64,000 nucleotides of DNA, from positions 24,235 to 88,234 of the forward strand of contig JACPWY010000058.1 of assembly GCA_016196825.1 (NCBI GenBank), read 5' to 3'. Origin of the DNA: Deltaproteobacteria bacterium. GTDB lineage: Bacteria; Bdellovibrionota; FAC87; UBA2466. This document shows, piece by piece, positions 27,846-36,534 of the stretch (the stretch's first letter is position 1; every line of letters begins with the position of its first letter). The notes beneath the pieces were generated by a model that saw only the letters and a program-made list of their open reading frames with translations, made no database searches and was not told the DNA's origin. The position numbers and the translations under genes are program-made.

Positions 27846-27862
27846 TGGCACGCATTCTGCAA
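27846..27862 (+). promoter_or_regulatory. sigma-54 promoter (near-consensus)
   Basis: TTGGCACGCATTCTGCAA has the full TGGCACG block and GG (27847-27848) to GC (27859-27860) spacing of exactly ten. Only the T before TGC departs from consensus. Initiation would be near 27872, about 40 bases before the small ORF at 27910/27916. Confidence 0.75.
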
Positions 27863-27915
27863 TTTAGAATGAGTGAACTCTGAAGTAAGTTAGGCGGATT
27901 GGTAAGGGGATGGTC

Positions 27916-28089
27916 ATGACAGGCAAATCTAAGAACCCAATGCTCATTATGAGCCGGCCCGATCTGTATGGGGTCGGGGTGAAATCGAGAGTTGCCGTCA
28001 GTGATTTTCGTGGCCATTCCCTTTCCGATCTGTACTACTTCATAATGGTTGCCTGCATCACTTCCGGCGCTTATCTGCTGTTGCGTTAG
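27916..28089 (+). CDS. 57-residue small protein with hydrophobic C-terminus
   Basis: ATG 27916 is preceded by AAGGGG at six bases (ATG 27910 is also in frame). The product has a basic N-terminus (TGKSKNP) and a hydrophobic end (LYYFIMVACITSGAYLLLR), so it may associate with the membrane. No family was recognised. A near-consensus sigma-54 promoter directly upstream is the strongest reason to think it is expressed. It converges with gloA. Confidence 0.5.
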   Translation: MTGKSKNPMLIMSRPDLYGVGVKSRVAVSDFRGHSLSDLYYFIMVACITSGAYLLLR

Positions 28090-28106
28090 GACAAGCATCG
28101 CGTCTT

Positions 28107-28484
28107 TTATTTCTGGATTACCTCAATCTGATAGCCATCCGGATCCTCCACAAACGCGATCACACTCTTACCGTGTTTCATAGGCCCCGGCGCCCGCGTC
28201 ACCTTGCCGCCCAACTGAGCGATCAATTCACAGGCTTTATATATATTCTCCGCCGCCAGAGCCACGTGACCAAAGCCGGTGCCGATCTCATAGCGCTCCA
28301 CTCCCCAGTTGTACGTGAGTTCCAAGAAGGGCTCGCTCGTCTCGTCCGCTCCCAAAAACGCCAACGTAAATTTCCCATCGGGGTAATCGGTCCGACGCTG
28401 GAGTTTGAGCCCCAGAACCTCTGTGTAGAAACGGATAGAACGGTCAAGGTCACCCACCCGGATCATGGTGTGAAGGTATTGCAT
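28107..28484 (-). CDS. gloA: lactoylglutathione lyase (glyoxalase I)
   Basis: A 125-residue vicinal-oxygen-chelate enzyme that converts the methylglyoxal-glutathione hemithioacetal to S-lactoylglutathione in the cytoplasm. Metal ligands are visible as His5 (YLHTMIRV), Glu56 (FLELTYNWG), His73/74 (GTGFGHVAL) and Glu122 (GYQIEVIQ). The family signature [14 protein letters not shown] is present and length is normal. GAGGAG lies five bases before the ATG. It is a monocistronic minus-strand gene. Confidence 0.93.
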   Translation of the reverse strand: MQYLHTMIRVGDLDRSIRFYTEVLGLKLQRRTDYPDGKFTLAFLGADETSEPFLELTYNWGVERYEIGTGFGHVALAAENIYKACELIAQLGGKVTRAPGPMKHGKSVIAFVEDPDGYQIEVIQK

Positions 28485-28591
28485 CAGTTCTCCTCATTAG
28501 TAAGAGAGCCCGTTGTACCAGAGACGCTAGACTTGCGCTAAAGCAGTTTGAGGAGCTTGCGCTCGGATGACCATGGGCGTATGGCAGGGAA

Positions 28592-29050
28592 ATGAAAAAG
28601 AAGTATCTCATTTTGATTGGCCTGTCCCTCCTCACAACTCCTTCCCTGCCGGCGACGCCGGCCGGCGAACGGCCGGCAATGCTAGCTAAGAAACTGATCT
28701 GCCGGTATGACAAAGAGCCCAATCGCGGCCCCGATGTCCTCTACACTCGCCTTGATGCGCTCAAGGGCGAGATCACCAAAGAAGGGGTCTCGTTGTTTGA
28801 ATTGAATGCCGAAAATCAGAAAGAAGTTCGGAAAGATGAAGTGGCCTTTGATTGGTTGGGCAGTTATTTTCGGGTCACCATTGGCGAAGAAACCTTCAAC
28901 TACGATGTCTGGACCTGCGACTCCGAAGACCGCTTCTACAGCTTCCCGACCCAACAGCTTTTGGACGGCCAAAAGACTATTCAGGGTTCGGTAGAGATCT
29001 CAATCCGCTCAGACAGCGAAACCCACAGCCTCACCTGCACAGCCCAATAA
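28592..29050 (+). CDS. exported protein of unknown function
   Basis: A 152-residue protein with a signal peptide (KKKYLILIGLSLLTTPSLPA) and a mature part that contains three Cys (LICRYD, WTCDSE, LTCTAQ) and many charged residues. It is likely periplasmic and beta-rich. A short AGGG precedes the ATG. No family was recognised. It is divergent from gloA and convergent with msrA. Confidence 0.6.
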   Translation: MKKKYLILIGLSLLTTPSLPATPAGERPAMLAKKLICRYDKEPNRGPDVLYTRLDALKGEITKEGVSLFELNAENQKEVRKDEVAFDWLGSYFRVTIGEETFNYDVWTCDSEDRFYSFPTQQLLDGQKTIQGSVEISIRSDSETHSLTCTAQ

Positions 29051-29074
29051 ACAACAGCTTGCGGGACTAATCGA

Positions 29075-29650
29075 TTAATCCCTTAAGTAGTGGCAGCTGT
29101 AGCCGCCGGGATTCTTTGCGAGGTAGTTTTGGTGGTAGTCCTCGGCTTTGTAGAAGGGCTTGGCTGGGACTGTCTCGGTGACCACTGGGCGCTTCCATTT
29201 GCCGGATTGATTGACCTCCTCCTTCACCTTTTCGGCGGCCTTTTTTTGCGCTTCCGAGTGGTAGAAGATCGCCGAGCGGTATTGAGAGCCGACGTCGTTG
29301 CCCTGTCGATTGGCCGTGGTCGGATCATGCATTCGGAAAAAGAAGGTGAGGAGTTTCTCATACGAGAGCGTCTGGGGGTTAAAGACGACTTCAATCGCCT
29401 CTGCGTGGCCCGTGTCCCCCTTTTTCACCTGTTCATACGTGGCGTCCGGCACGATGCCGCCGGTGTAACCTACCGTAGTCTTCGTTACGCCGGGAATTTG
29501 ACGAATGATCTCCTCCATCCCCCAAAAACACCCCCCAGCTAGAGTTGCGGTTTCCAACATCGTGATCTCCTTCTTTTTTGCGACCTTCGCAAGGACGATT
29601 GAACAAAACACTAAAACCAGCGTCAAGTATATGAAGCGTCGAGTCAGCAC
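29075..29650 (-). CDS. msrA: peptide methionine sulfoxide reductase MsrA, possibly dual-start
   Basis: A 191-residue enzyme that reduces methionine-S-sulfoxide in proteins. The catalytic Cys is in LAGGCFWGMEE; GYTGG, GHAEAIEV, DVGSQYRSAIF and C-terminal YSCHYLRD (resolving Cys) are typical. The GTG start at 29650 has GGAGGG upstream and adds an export signal (RRFIYLTLVLVFCSIVLA), giving a periplasmic form. A second start, ATG 29560, has AAGGAG six bases upstream and would give a 161-residue cytoplasmic form of normal family length. Both may be used. Confidence 0.92.
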   Translation of the reverse strand: MLTRRFIYLTLVLVFCSIVLAKVAKKKEITMLETATLAGGCFWGMEEIIRQIPGVTKTTVGYTGGIVPDATYEQVKKGDTGHAEAIEVVFNPQTLSYEKLLTFFFRMHDPTTANRQGNDVGSQYRSAIFYHSEAQKKAAEKVKEEVNQSGKWKRPVVTETVPAKPFYKAEDYHQNYLAKNPGGYSCHYLRD

Positions 29651-29731
29651 CAGGCCCTCCCTCGAGATTTATGATTGCCGATTGGTTCCTGGGATACTAA
29701 ATTCATTTTGCGCAGTTTCTTGGGGGAGTTA

Positions 29732-30055
29732 ATGGACCATATATTCATGACATCCGACGATGTTGTTTATCGAAACGTCCAGGGTGAAACCGTCGTCGTT
29801 CACCTTGAGAGTGGTGAAATTTATCATTTCTCAGAGAACACCCGCGACTTTCTCGACCGTTTCAAGAACCCAACATCCCTCGACGATAATTCACCGGCGA
29901 AGATTCGAGAATTCTGCCAGCTTCTTCTGGAGAAGCAAATCCTCCGTGAATCTCAGAATCCGGTGGGCCGGATACCGGAAGGGTTTGATGATGATCTGTC
30001 GTTTCTGAGAAAAGACGATAAGACGATAGACGATATTGTGTTTTTGTGTCCGTAG
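29732..30055 (+). CDS. PqqD-like peptide chaperone protein
   Basis: A 107-residue protein starting at ATG 29732 with GGGGGAG upstream; the longer frame from 29675 is unnecessary. VVYRNVQGETVVVHLESGEI and YHFSENTRDFLDRF match the PqqD winged-helix family that binds leader peptides for radical-SAM or other RiPP enzymes. No such enzyme or precursor lies adjacent. The C-terminal tail (after about residue 70, ending IDDIVFLCP) extends beyond the domain and is acidic. It could act in trans for a RiPP system elsewhere or have another role. Confidence 0.65.
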   Translation: MDHIFMTSDDVVYRNVQGETVVVHLESGEIYHFSENTRDFLDRFKNPTSLDDNSPAKIREFCQLLLEKQILRESQNPVGRIPEGFDDDLSFLRKDDKTIDDIVFLCP

Positions 30056-30141
30056 GGTAGGGCCTTCGTCCCTTGTTTCCTCGTAGCAACAAGTCCTCGC
30101 CTGGCCAGCGCGTACGCTGCATGTGCAATCTTGGGGAAAGC

Positions 30142-30171
30142 AAAAAAAAAACGGGGCCCGCTGGGCCCCGT
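30142..30171 (-). terminator. Rho-independent terminator of groESL
   Basis: On the minus strand a 9-bp stem (ACGGGGCCC / GGGCCCCGT) with a 3-base loop is followed by a run of nine or more T. It lies just after the groEL stop at 30182. Confidence 0.92.
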
Positions 30172-30181
30172 TGATCAATCC

Positions 30182-31843
<1,662 letters not shown>

Positions 31844-32134
31844 TTATTTCCCGACAATGCCCAGAACGTCTTCTTCTCTCATCATGAGAAGCTCTTCACC
31901 ATCCACCTTGACCTCGTTCCCGCCATATTTCGAGAAGAGAATGCGATCCCCCTTCTTCACCTCGAGCGGAACGACCCGGCCGTCCTCGAGCAGCTTCCCG
32001 CTGCCCACAGCCACGATCTCCCCTTCCTGGGGCTTTTCCTTGGCCGAATCGGGAATGATGATCCCGCCCTTGGTCTTGGTCTCCTCCTCCAGGCGACGAA
32101 CAATGATACGGTCACGTAAGGGTCGAATTTTCAT
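31844..32134 (-). CDS. groS: co-chaperonin GroES
   Basis: A 96-residue co-chaperonin capping Gro[18 protein letters not shown] at the N-terminus, the mobile loop [17 protein letters not shown] and the [10 protein letters not shown] motif are all canonical. GGAGGAG precedes the ATG. It is the first gene of groES-groEL, with a promoter overlapping the end of the upstream thioredoxin-like gene, so it may also be read from the ECF-sigma operon. Confidence 0.98.
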   Translation of the reverse strand: MKIRPLRDRIIVRRLEEETKTKGGIIIPDSAKEKPQEGEIVAVGSGKLLEDGRVVPLEVKKGDRILFSKYGGNEVKVDGEELLMMREEDVLGIVGK

Positions 32135-32164
32135 AGTCTCCTCCGAAAATTTTGAGTTCGTCTA

Positions 32165-32192
32165 TTCATAGGTGGTGCTACGGAAAGGTCAA
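32165..32192 (-). promoter_or_regulatory. sigma-70-type promoter for groES-groEL
   Basis: On the minus strand TTGACC (32192-32187), a 16-bp spacer and TATGAA (32170-32165) predict initiation near 32158, 24 bases before the groES ATG. The -35 lies in the last codons of the upstream gene. Confidence 0.6.
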
Positions 32193-32540
32193 GGCCACGG
32201 GCTCAATTTTTTTTGCGCCGGTGCCTCTGAAGTCCCGGTCGGCCGGCACGGCCCGGATGCCGAAGTGCCGGGCAACGTCGATGTCGGTGTAGCACGGGGC
32301 CTTCACCCGGAAGTGGGCTATGATCTGCTCAGCACGACGCTGCTCGTCAAATGTCGCGATAAAGACCGCGTTCTTCGGATACTTGGCGAGGTGATCTTGG
32401 CAATTCATACACCACGACGCAAAGAAGATGAGGTGAGCGTCCTTCCCAGTCAGCCTGTCTTTCAAATCATCCCAGGTGATCGGCGGGCAACTCGCCGCCC
32501 AAACGGGCGCAGCCAACGTCAAGAGAAGCCCCCACCTCAC
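32178..32540 (-). CDS. exported thioredoxin-fold protein
   Basis: A 120-residue periplasmic protein: signal peptide (RWGLLLTLAAPVWAA) and a thioredoxin fold with the redox motif ASWCMNCQDHLA (CMNC, as in DsbD gamma/TlpA-like domains) and a cis-Pro-like IRAVPADRDF. It likely exchanges electrons with a membrane donor. Its start overlaps the stop of the outer-membrane protein gene by four bases, making it the last gene of the ECF-sigma operon. Partner proteins may be the HGHG-motif proteins upstream. Confidence 0.72.
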   Translation of the reverse strand: MRWGLLLTLAAPVWAASCPPITWDDLKDRLTGKDAHLIFFASWCMNCQDHLAKYPKNAVFIATFDEQRRAEQIIAHFRVKAPCYTDIDVARHFGIRAVPADRDFRGTGAKKIEPVALTFP

Positions 32541-33448
32541 AGCACCCTCATATAGGCCAGGGCCAGGATATGGCTGTTCACACCGCCTCGGTTTTCAAAA
32601 AGGGCCGAGGTCTGGACGTAGGAGAGCCGGAGCCGATCGATCTCGGTCACGTCCCAATCCTGATTGAGGAAAACAGTGTGTGATAGGGATTCATTAACCG
32701 GAAGCGGGACCCCATCGAGAATCATCCCCGCCTTATCCTCCCTCACGATTCCAGCGCTCAATCTCAGGTGCGTGGCCCAATCATAGCCCCCAGTCACCGT
32801 TGACCGCAGTACGATTCCCGGCTCGAAATGGGCCCCTTTGATGGTGCGCGCGAGCGGTTGGGCGGCCGTGAATGCAAAGCCCATCTTTACAGGCCCATTA
32901 CCCGACCAAACGTCGACCCCAAAACGAAGCTCGCTGAAGCCCGTCCCAAAGACATCCATCAATTCCTTCGGATCCTCACTGTCAAAAACCCCACGCGAAA
33001 CGGCAAACTTGTAGCCCATGATGAGTTGAACTTGGGGCACCCAGCGGGGATCCACCAGAGTCGGCAGGAGGATCGTGTAGCGCAATGACAGGGAGGGATC
33101 CGCAAGGGCCGTCTCGGATCGCGTCTCATTCTGATTGCGAATCACGGGCACCGTCACCGTGGCAAAGAGATCTCTCCCCAGCCGCTCCCCGTAAGCCACA
33201 GTGGCCGAGCTCTTGAGAATCGGGCCGCCAGCTGTGACGAGCGAACCATCAAGCTCCACATTTTTGATGCCGAAGGTATTGGACTGCCCGAGATAGAATT
33301 TGTGGGATTCGTTCGGATAGAGAATCAGCGGATCCTCGCCGCCACTGCCACAACTGGCGCACGCCAGAGCCAGCGCCGGGAGAAACGCGGCCCCTAAGAG
33401 CGCCTTAAGGCACTTCGACGGGGATAAGAGCTGTGTCCGTTTTTCCAT
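32537..33448 (-). CDS. probable outer-membrane beta-barrel protein
   Basis: A 303-residue exported protein. The N-terminal hydrophobic segment (LKALLGAAFLPALALACASC) is followed by CGSGGEDPLILYPNE, and the rest is rich in alternating amphipathic strands (SSATVAYGERLGRDLFATV, LRYTILLPTL, VQLIMGYKFAVS, HILALAYMRVL), ending in a hydrophobic residue as in many barrels. The Cys pair in CASCG could bind metal. The start overlaps the preceding lipoprotein gene by 44 bases; no better start exists. No named family was recognised. Confidence 0.6.
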   Translation of the reverse strand: MEKRTQLLSPSKCLKALLGAAFLPALALACASCGSGGEDPLILYPNESHKFYLGQSNTFGIKNVELDGSLVTAGGPILKSSATVAYGERLGRDLFATVTVPVIRNQNETRSETALADPSLSLRYTILLPTLVDPRWVPQVQLIMGYKFAVSRGVFDSEDPKELMDVFGTGFSELRFGVDVWSGNGPVKMGFAFTAAQPLARTIKGAHFEPGIVLRSTVTGGYDWATHLRLSAGIVREDKAGMILDGVPLPVNESLSHTVFLNQDWDVTEIDRLRLSYVQTSALFENRGGVNSHILALAYMRVL

Positions 33449-33815
33449 TCACCTTCGCCGACAAGTGGATGACCCAAGCGCCACCCATCACAAAATAGAT
33501 CCCTTCCACCCGAACGCTTTGGGAAGACTCGATGGTGATGACCTGATCGTCGGTGGAGGTGCCATGGCCGTGGGCCGGCATCTGGGGATCAATGGTGATT
33601 TCATCGGTGGTCGCGACCACGCCCTCCGCTGCGCTGAGGGACAGGCGAACTGAGCTGTAGTTTCTCGCCACGGGGCCCGTGAGCCAGGTCGGCGTCACCG
33701 AAAAGACCTTGTTCTCGGATTCAATGGCCCCCTTCAAGGGCTCAACTTTGGACAGCGGCGCCTTCGAACATTGAGCCAGGGCCAGAAGAGCCCCCAGAAA
33801 GAATAACCGCATCAT
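33405..33815 (-). CDS. exported YtkA-like lipoprotein with MPAHGHG motif
   Basis: A 136-residue probable lipoprotein (lipobox ALAQC after LFFLGALLAL). The mature part is an Ig-like beta domain containing DPQMPAHGHGTS, a motif shared with YtkA/FixH-type periplasmic proteins and possibly a metal site. The gene starts with ATGA overlap on the previous homologous gene, and the two products share the (M)PxHGHG motif, so they are paralogues. Role is unknown; copper or oxidase assembly is one possibility. Confidence 0.62.
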   Translation of the reverse strand: MMRLFFLGALLALAQCSKAPLSKVEPLKGAIESENKVFSVTPTWLTGPVARNYSSVRLSLSAAEGVVATTDEITIDPQMPAHGHGTSTDDQVITIESSQSVRVEGIYFVMGGAWVIHLSAKVNGKTDTALIPVEVP

Positions 33816-34192
33816 CTCACCGTCACCGAAACCGTTGCCTTATCGGCGCTCTCAAAGGCCAGGCGGAGATCCCAGGTGCCGGTCATCAGAAACTTGATCT
33901 TCTCAACCGTGGCGCAATCATTCGACACTTCATTAACGGCGGTGGGCAAGCTGCCGTGACCGTGCTCAGGCATCCAGAGCTCCAGTCCCTTCAAACGCTG
34001 ACGCTCACCGTTGCAAACAAAAACTTTCTTAGACTCTTTGGTCACCGGTTTGCTCGGGATGCGAATCACCACCGCGGCGCCCTTCGTGGTTTTACCCTTT
34101 AAGATAGTCTCCTTGTCCGACTGCGAATCACAGGTGCAGGCGGCGAAAGAGAAGGAACTGACAAACAAAACGGAAAGAATAGTGCGATGCAT
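33812..34192 (-). CDS. exported YtkA-like protein with MPEHGHG motif
   Basis: A 126-residue exported protein, possibly a lipoprotein (signal RTILSVLFVSSFSFAAC). It has extra Cys residues (CTCDSQ, VFVCNGE, SNDCATVE) and the motif LWMPEHGHGSLPT, shared with the next gene's product. It lies 41 bases after the four-helix membrane protein gene and overlaps the next gene by ATGA. The repeated motif suggests a heteromeric or sequential metal-handling pair; this is inference. Confidence 0.62.
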   Translation of the reverse strand: MHRTILSVLFVSSFSFAACTCDSQSDKETILKGKTTKGAAVVIRIPSKPVTKESKKVFVCNGERQRLKGLELWMPEHGHGSLPTAVNEVSNDCATVEKIKFLMTGTWDLRLAFESADKATVSVTVR

Positions 34193-34233
34193 AGCTCCTC
34201 CAGTCGATGAACGTCTCTTTTTGAGCTTCTATT

Positions 34234-34773
34234 TTATAAAGAGGACGCGGTGCGGGGGCAAGACCTAACTCCGAGCTTCATAACAAGTGATGCCGCACCA
34301 ATGGCGCCGAGACCCCAGAGGGTGAGGTGCCCCAAAGTAGGAAGGGCGAGCGAACCGGTCGCCGTTCCGATTAGCATGAGAACGGCGATCGAGAGGGTGA
34401 CGAGAAGAGTCATCTGCCAGAGGGCGGCCCGACGGGCCACACGCAGCTCATCGCGATTGAGAAGAAAACGAGCCATCAGGGACGTGATCCCCAGAAAGAG
34501 CCCGCCACACAGAAGCGAGCAGACCGAGTGGCCCCATCGGGCGAACAGGTGCATGAGCCCCATTCCGCCGATTGGACCGACACCGAACTGCGGACAGAAA
34601 AACAGCGTGACCGCACCCGAAAAGATGTGGATCCGAACCAGCTTCCCAAAGACTCGCCAGACCGAGGGGTAAATCGCCTGGTACACAAGCCTCTGCACCG
34701 TCTCACTCACGGCCAAAGACGGCGCCTCCTCGGGCGCCTGCAGGAAAAACTGAAATTCGTCGGTTCTGCTCAT
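34234..34773 (-). CDS. four-helix membrane protein, putative anti-sigma factor
   Basis: A 179-residue inner-membrane protein: about 45 cytoplasmic residues, then four hydrophobic segments (IHIFSGAVTLFFC, VCSLLCGGLFLGITSLM, MTLLVTLSIAVLMLIG, LTLWGLGAIGAASLVM). It is encoded by ATGA overlap directly after an ECF sigma factor, the usual place for the cognate anti-sigma factor. It resembles the multi-helix anti-sigma proteins of the NrsF/DUF1109 kind in topology, but lacks an obvious zinc motif. Assignment is by position and topology. Confidence 0.6.
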   Translation of the reverse strand: MSRTDEFQFFLQAPEEAPSLAVSETVQRLVYQAIYPSVWRVFGKLVRIHIFSGAVTLFFCPQFGVGPIGGMGLMHLFARWGHSVCSLLCGGLFLGITSLMARFLLNRDELRVARRAALWQMTLLVTLSIAVLMLIGTATGSLALPTLGHLTLWGLGAIGAASLVMKLGVRSCPRTASSL

Positions 34774-35285
34774 TCGACCTGTTCCTTTGGCGCAAAGAGA
34801 TTTCGCAGCTGGGCCGTGATGCGACTCACCCGCTTGCGAATCGTCTGGGGCGAGGCCTTCAGCCGCACCGAAATCTGCTCAAAGCTCAAGCCATCTCCAT
34901 AGCGCAGCTGCAGAAGCTGCGCCTGTTCCAGCTGCAGCGATTCGAGGCTGAGATTCGCGAGCGGCTCGACCACCGGCTGAGCGGGGATGGCTTCAATGTC
35001 CGTATTACAAACCTCCTCCCGGCGGCGGCGCATCTCGTCTATGAGAACTGTCCGCGAGATGGTGAAAAGCCAGGGGGCAAGGGGCAGTGCCGCGTTGTAT
35101 TGATGGCGGCTCTTATGCAGCCTGAGGAAGATCATCTGAAAGATCTCCTCCGCCCGCCCATGATCGGCCACCTTGCGACGCACGTACCCAAAGACTCTCT
35201 TATGGTAGCGTTCGTAAAGGAGGCAGAAAGCGTCATAATCCCCATCCTGGTATTGGGTCATGAGCTTTTCGTCGGAAGCCGGCAT
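34770..35285 (-). CDS. ECF-family RNA polymerase sigma factor
   Basis: A 171-residue sigma factor with region 2 (FCLLYERYHKRVFGYVRRKV through PWLFTISRTVLIDEMRRR) and region 4 (LLQLRYGDGLSFEQISVRL, PQTIRKRVSRI). It heads a minus-strand operon: putative anti-sigma, two HGHG-motif exported proteins, an outer-membrane protein and a thioredoxin-like protein. A 20-bp perfect palindrome lies 40 bases upstream of its start. Regulation of its own operon is typical of the family and inferred here. Confidence 0.85.
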   Translation of the reverse strand: MPASDEKLMTQYQDGDYDAFCLLYERYHKRVFGYVRRKVADHGRAEEIFQMIFLRLHKSRHQYNAALPLAPWLFTISRTVLIDEMRRRREEVCNTDIEAIPAQPVVEPLANLSLESLQLEQAQLLQLRYGDGLSFEQISVRLKASPQTIRKRVSRITAQLRNLFAPKEQVE

Positions 35286-35325
35286 TAACCAATACCCTAC
35301 CCTCTTTTACGTACGGTCAGAATTA

Positions 35326-35345
35326 TTTTGTGACCGGTCACAAAA
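35326..35345. promoter_or_regulatory. 20-bp perfect palindrome, candidate operator
   Basis: TTTTGTGACCGGTCACAAAA is fully symmetrical. It lies between the divergent ECF-sigma gene and the Cys-rich exported protein gene. It contains TGTGA and TCACA half-sites as in CRP/FNR boxes but with four rather than six bases between them, so a different dimeric regulator is likely. Confidence 0.6.
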
Positions 35346-35368
35346 CTATTGTGTTAGGGCGTACCCGC

Positions 35369-35396
35369 TTGTGAGGCTCCGAAACGGGCCTATAAC
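35369..35396 (+). promoter_or_regulatory. possible promoter of the Cys-rich protein gene
   Basis: TTGTGA (35369-35374), 16-bp spacer and TATAAC (35391-35396). The hexamers match at four and five positions. Initiation near 35403 would leave only a very short leader including AAGGAG. Confidence 0.4.
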
Positions 35397-35414
35397 CTAT
35401 CTCAAGGAGAGAAA

Positions 35415-35645
35415 ATGAAGCTCTTATCCGCCGCCCTTTTGGGAATGGCACTTCTGGCGAGCCCGATGTCGCTCGCTGGTGACAAATGTAATTGTTCCAA
35501 GGCGTGTCATGAGAAGTGCGCTTCGGGCGATGGCTCCAAGTGCAAGTGTAAGGACAAGTCCTGTGACTGTAAGAACGGGAATTGTAAGCACGGAAAGTGT
35601 AATAAGACAGCGCCGGCGGCCGAAGAGGCCCCCAAGCCACAGTAA
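35415..35645 (+). CDS. small exported Cys-rich protein
   Basis: A 76-residue protein with a signal peptide (KLLSAALLGMALLASPMSLA) and a 43-residue stretch containing ten Cys and several Lys/His (CNCSKACHEKC, CKCKDKSCDCK, CKHGKCNK). The last 14 residues are Ala/Pro/Glu. AAGGAG precedes the ATG. The composition suggests a metallothionein-like periplasmic metal buffer or a modified peptide; it is not next to a modifying enzyme. It is divergent from the ECF-sigma gene across a palindrome. Confidence 0.65.
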   Translation: MKLLSAALLGMALLASPMSLAGDKCNCSKACHEKCASGDGSKCKCKDKSCDCKNGNCKHGKCNKTAPAAEEAPKPQ

Positions 35646-35930
35646 GGAATTAATTCCCGTTTGGTCATCGACCAAATGGATTTCTTGGCGGCGGCCGGCC
35701 ACTCCGGCCGCCCCAACCTCTCCTGCCTTCCTGGCAATGCCCCTGATAGAAAATCTGAGCCCCATGCATGGACGTTTACGTTCATGTTCACGTCTACGCA
35801 TACGCCTATGGCTTTTGGAAGGCGGTGCGGTTGACGTATGCTACCCGACTCAGTACGAACTCCCTTGTTGTCATAAAGGGGTTGTGGGGGAAGTCTCTGC
35901 GATTCCGTTTTTAACTGAAGGAGTATTTCC

Positions 35931-36452
35931 ATGAAGATGATGTCAATTGTAGCCTTGATGGCTGCTGGTTATGTGATGGCGGCCCCGGTGACCACCACGA
36001 GCGGAAGTTTCGCTCCTGGCCATATCGCTAACACCGTTTTGGCGATCGGTCCTGCCATCCAGATCCCGGGTGCGTCAAAGGCGTTGCCTGGTATTGAGTT
36101 TTCCGCTGTGACGGCGGCGGCTCCCAGCGTCCCACTGTATGTGGGAGTGGATGCGTCTTTCTTTTTTACAACCGATACGGCCAATAAGTTCGTCGGCTCG
36201 CTCCCGATCCTCGGAACGATGTACTACGAGTTCCAGACGGGCGGCGCTGTTCGTCCGAAGCTCGGTGTGTCCGCTGGCCCCGTGTTCGGGATTGGCGATA
36301 ACCAGCAGAGCGCTCGGTTTGGCATGCTCGCCACTCCTGCACTCCACATTCGGATGGCCGAGACGGTCGGTATCACGATTGAGTCCAAGATCGGCGTGTT
36401 TGGTTCCGAGTTTGTGTACATGCCGCAAGTGGCTGCTCACTTCGCGATGTAA
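35931..36452 (+). CDS. exported protein, probable outer-membrane barrel
   Basis: A 173-residue protein with signal peptide (KMMSIVALMAAGYVMAAP). The mature part is Gly/Ala-rich with alternating hydrophobic strands (VPLYVGVDASFFF, TMYYEFQTGG, LGVSAGPVFGIG, VGITIESKIGVFG, MPQVAAHFAM), typical of a small barrel. GAAGGAG lies ahead of the ATG. A strong terminator follows. The 285-base gap upstream holds a GGCGGCCGG/CCGGCCGCC hairpin near 35687 without a T-run. No family was recognised. Confidence 0.6.
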   Translation: MKMMSIVALMAAGYVMAAPVTTTSGSFAPGHIANTVLAIGPAIQIPGASKALPGIEFSAVTAAAPSVPLYVGVDASFFFTTDTANKFVGSLPILGTMYYEFQTGGAVRPKLGVSAGPVFGIGDNQQSARFGMLATPALHIRMAETVGITIESKIGVFGSEFVYMPQVAAHFAM

Positions 36453-36495
36453 TTCGATTTGATTGCGCCTTCCAGCGCGATCGATTCACTTCCAG

Positions 36496-36534
36496 ACCCG
36501 TCCTCAGCTTCGGCTGAGGGCGGGTTTGTTTTTT
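36496..36534 (+). terminator. Rho-independent terminator
   Basis: A 12-bp stem (CCCGTCCTCAGC / GCTGAGGGCGGG) closed by a TTCG tetraloop is followed by TTTGTTTTTT. It ends the preceding exported-protein gene, and the T-run touches the stop codon of the convergent metalloprotease gene. Confidence 0.92.

Noticed and set aside
27838..28098. 86-residue minus-strand ORF
   Set aside because: It has no ribosome-binding site and runs through a strong sigma-54 promoter; the plus-strand 57-residue ORF is better supported.
32135..32177. CIRCE heat-shock operator before groES
   Set aside because: No TTAGCACTC/GAGTGCTAA inverted repeat is present in the leader or promoter.
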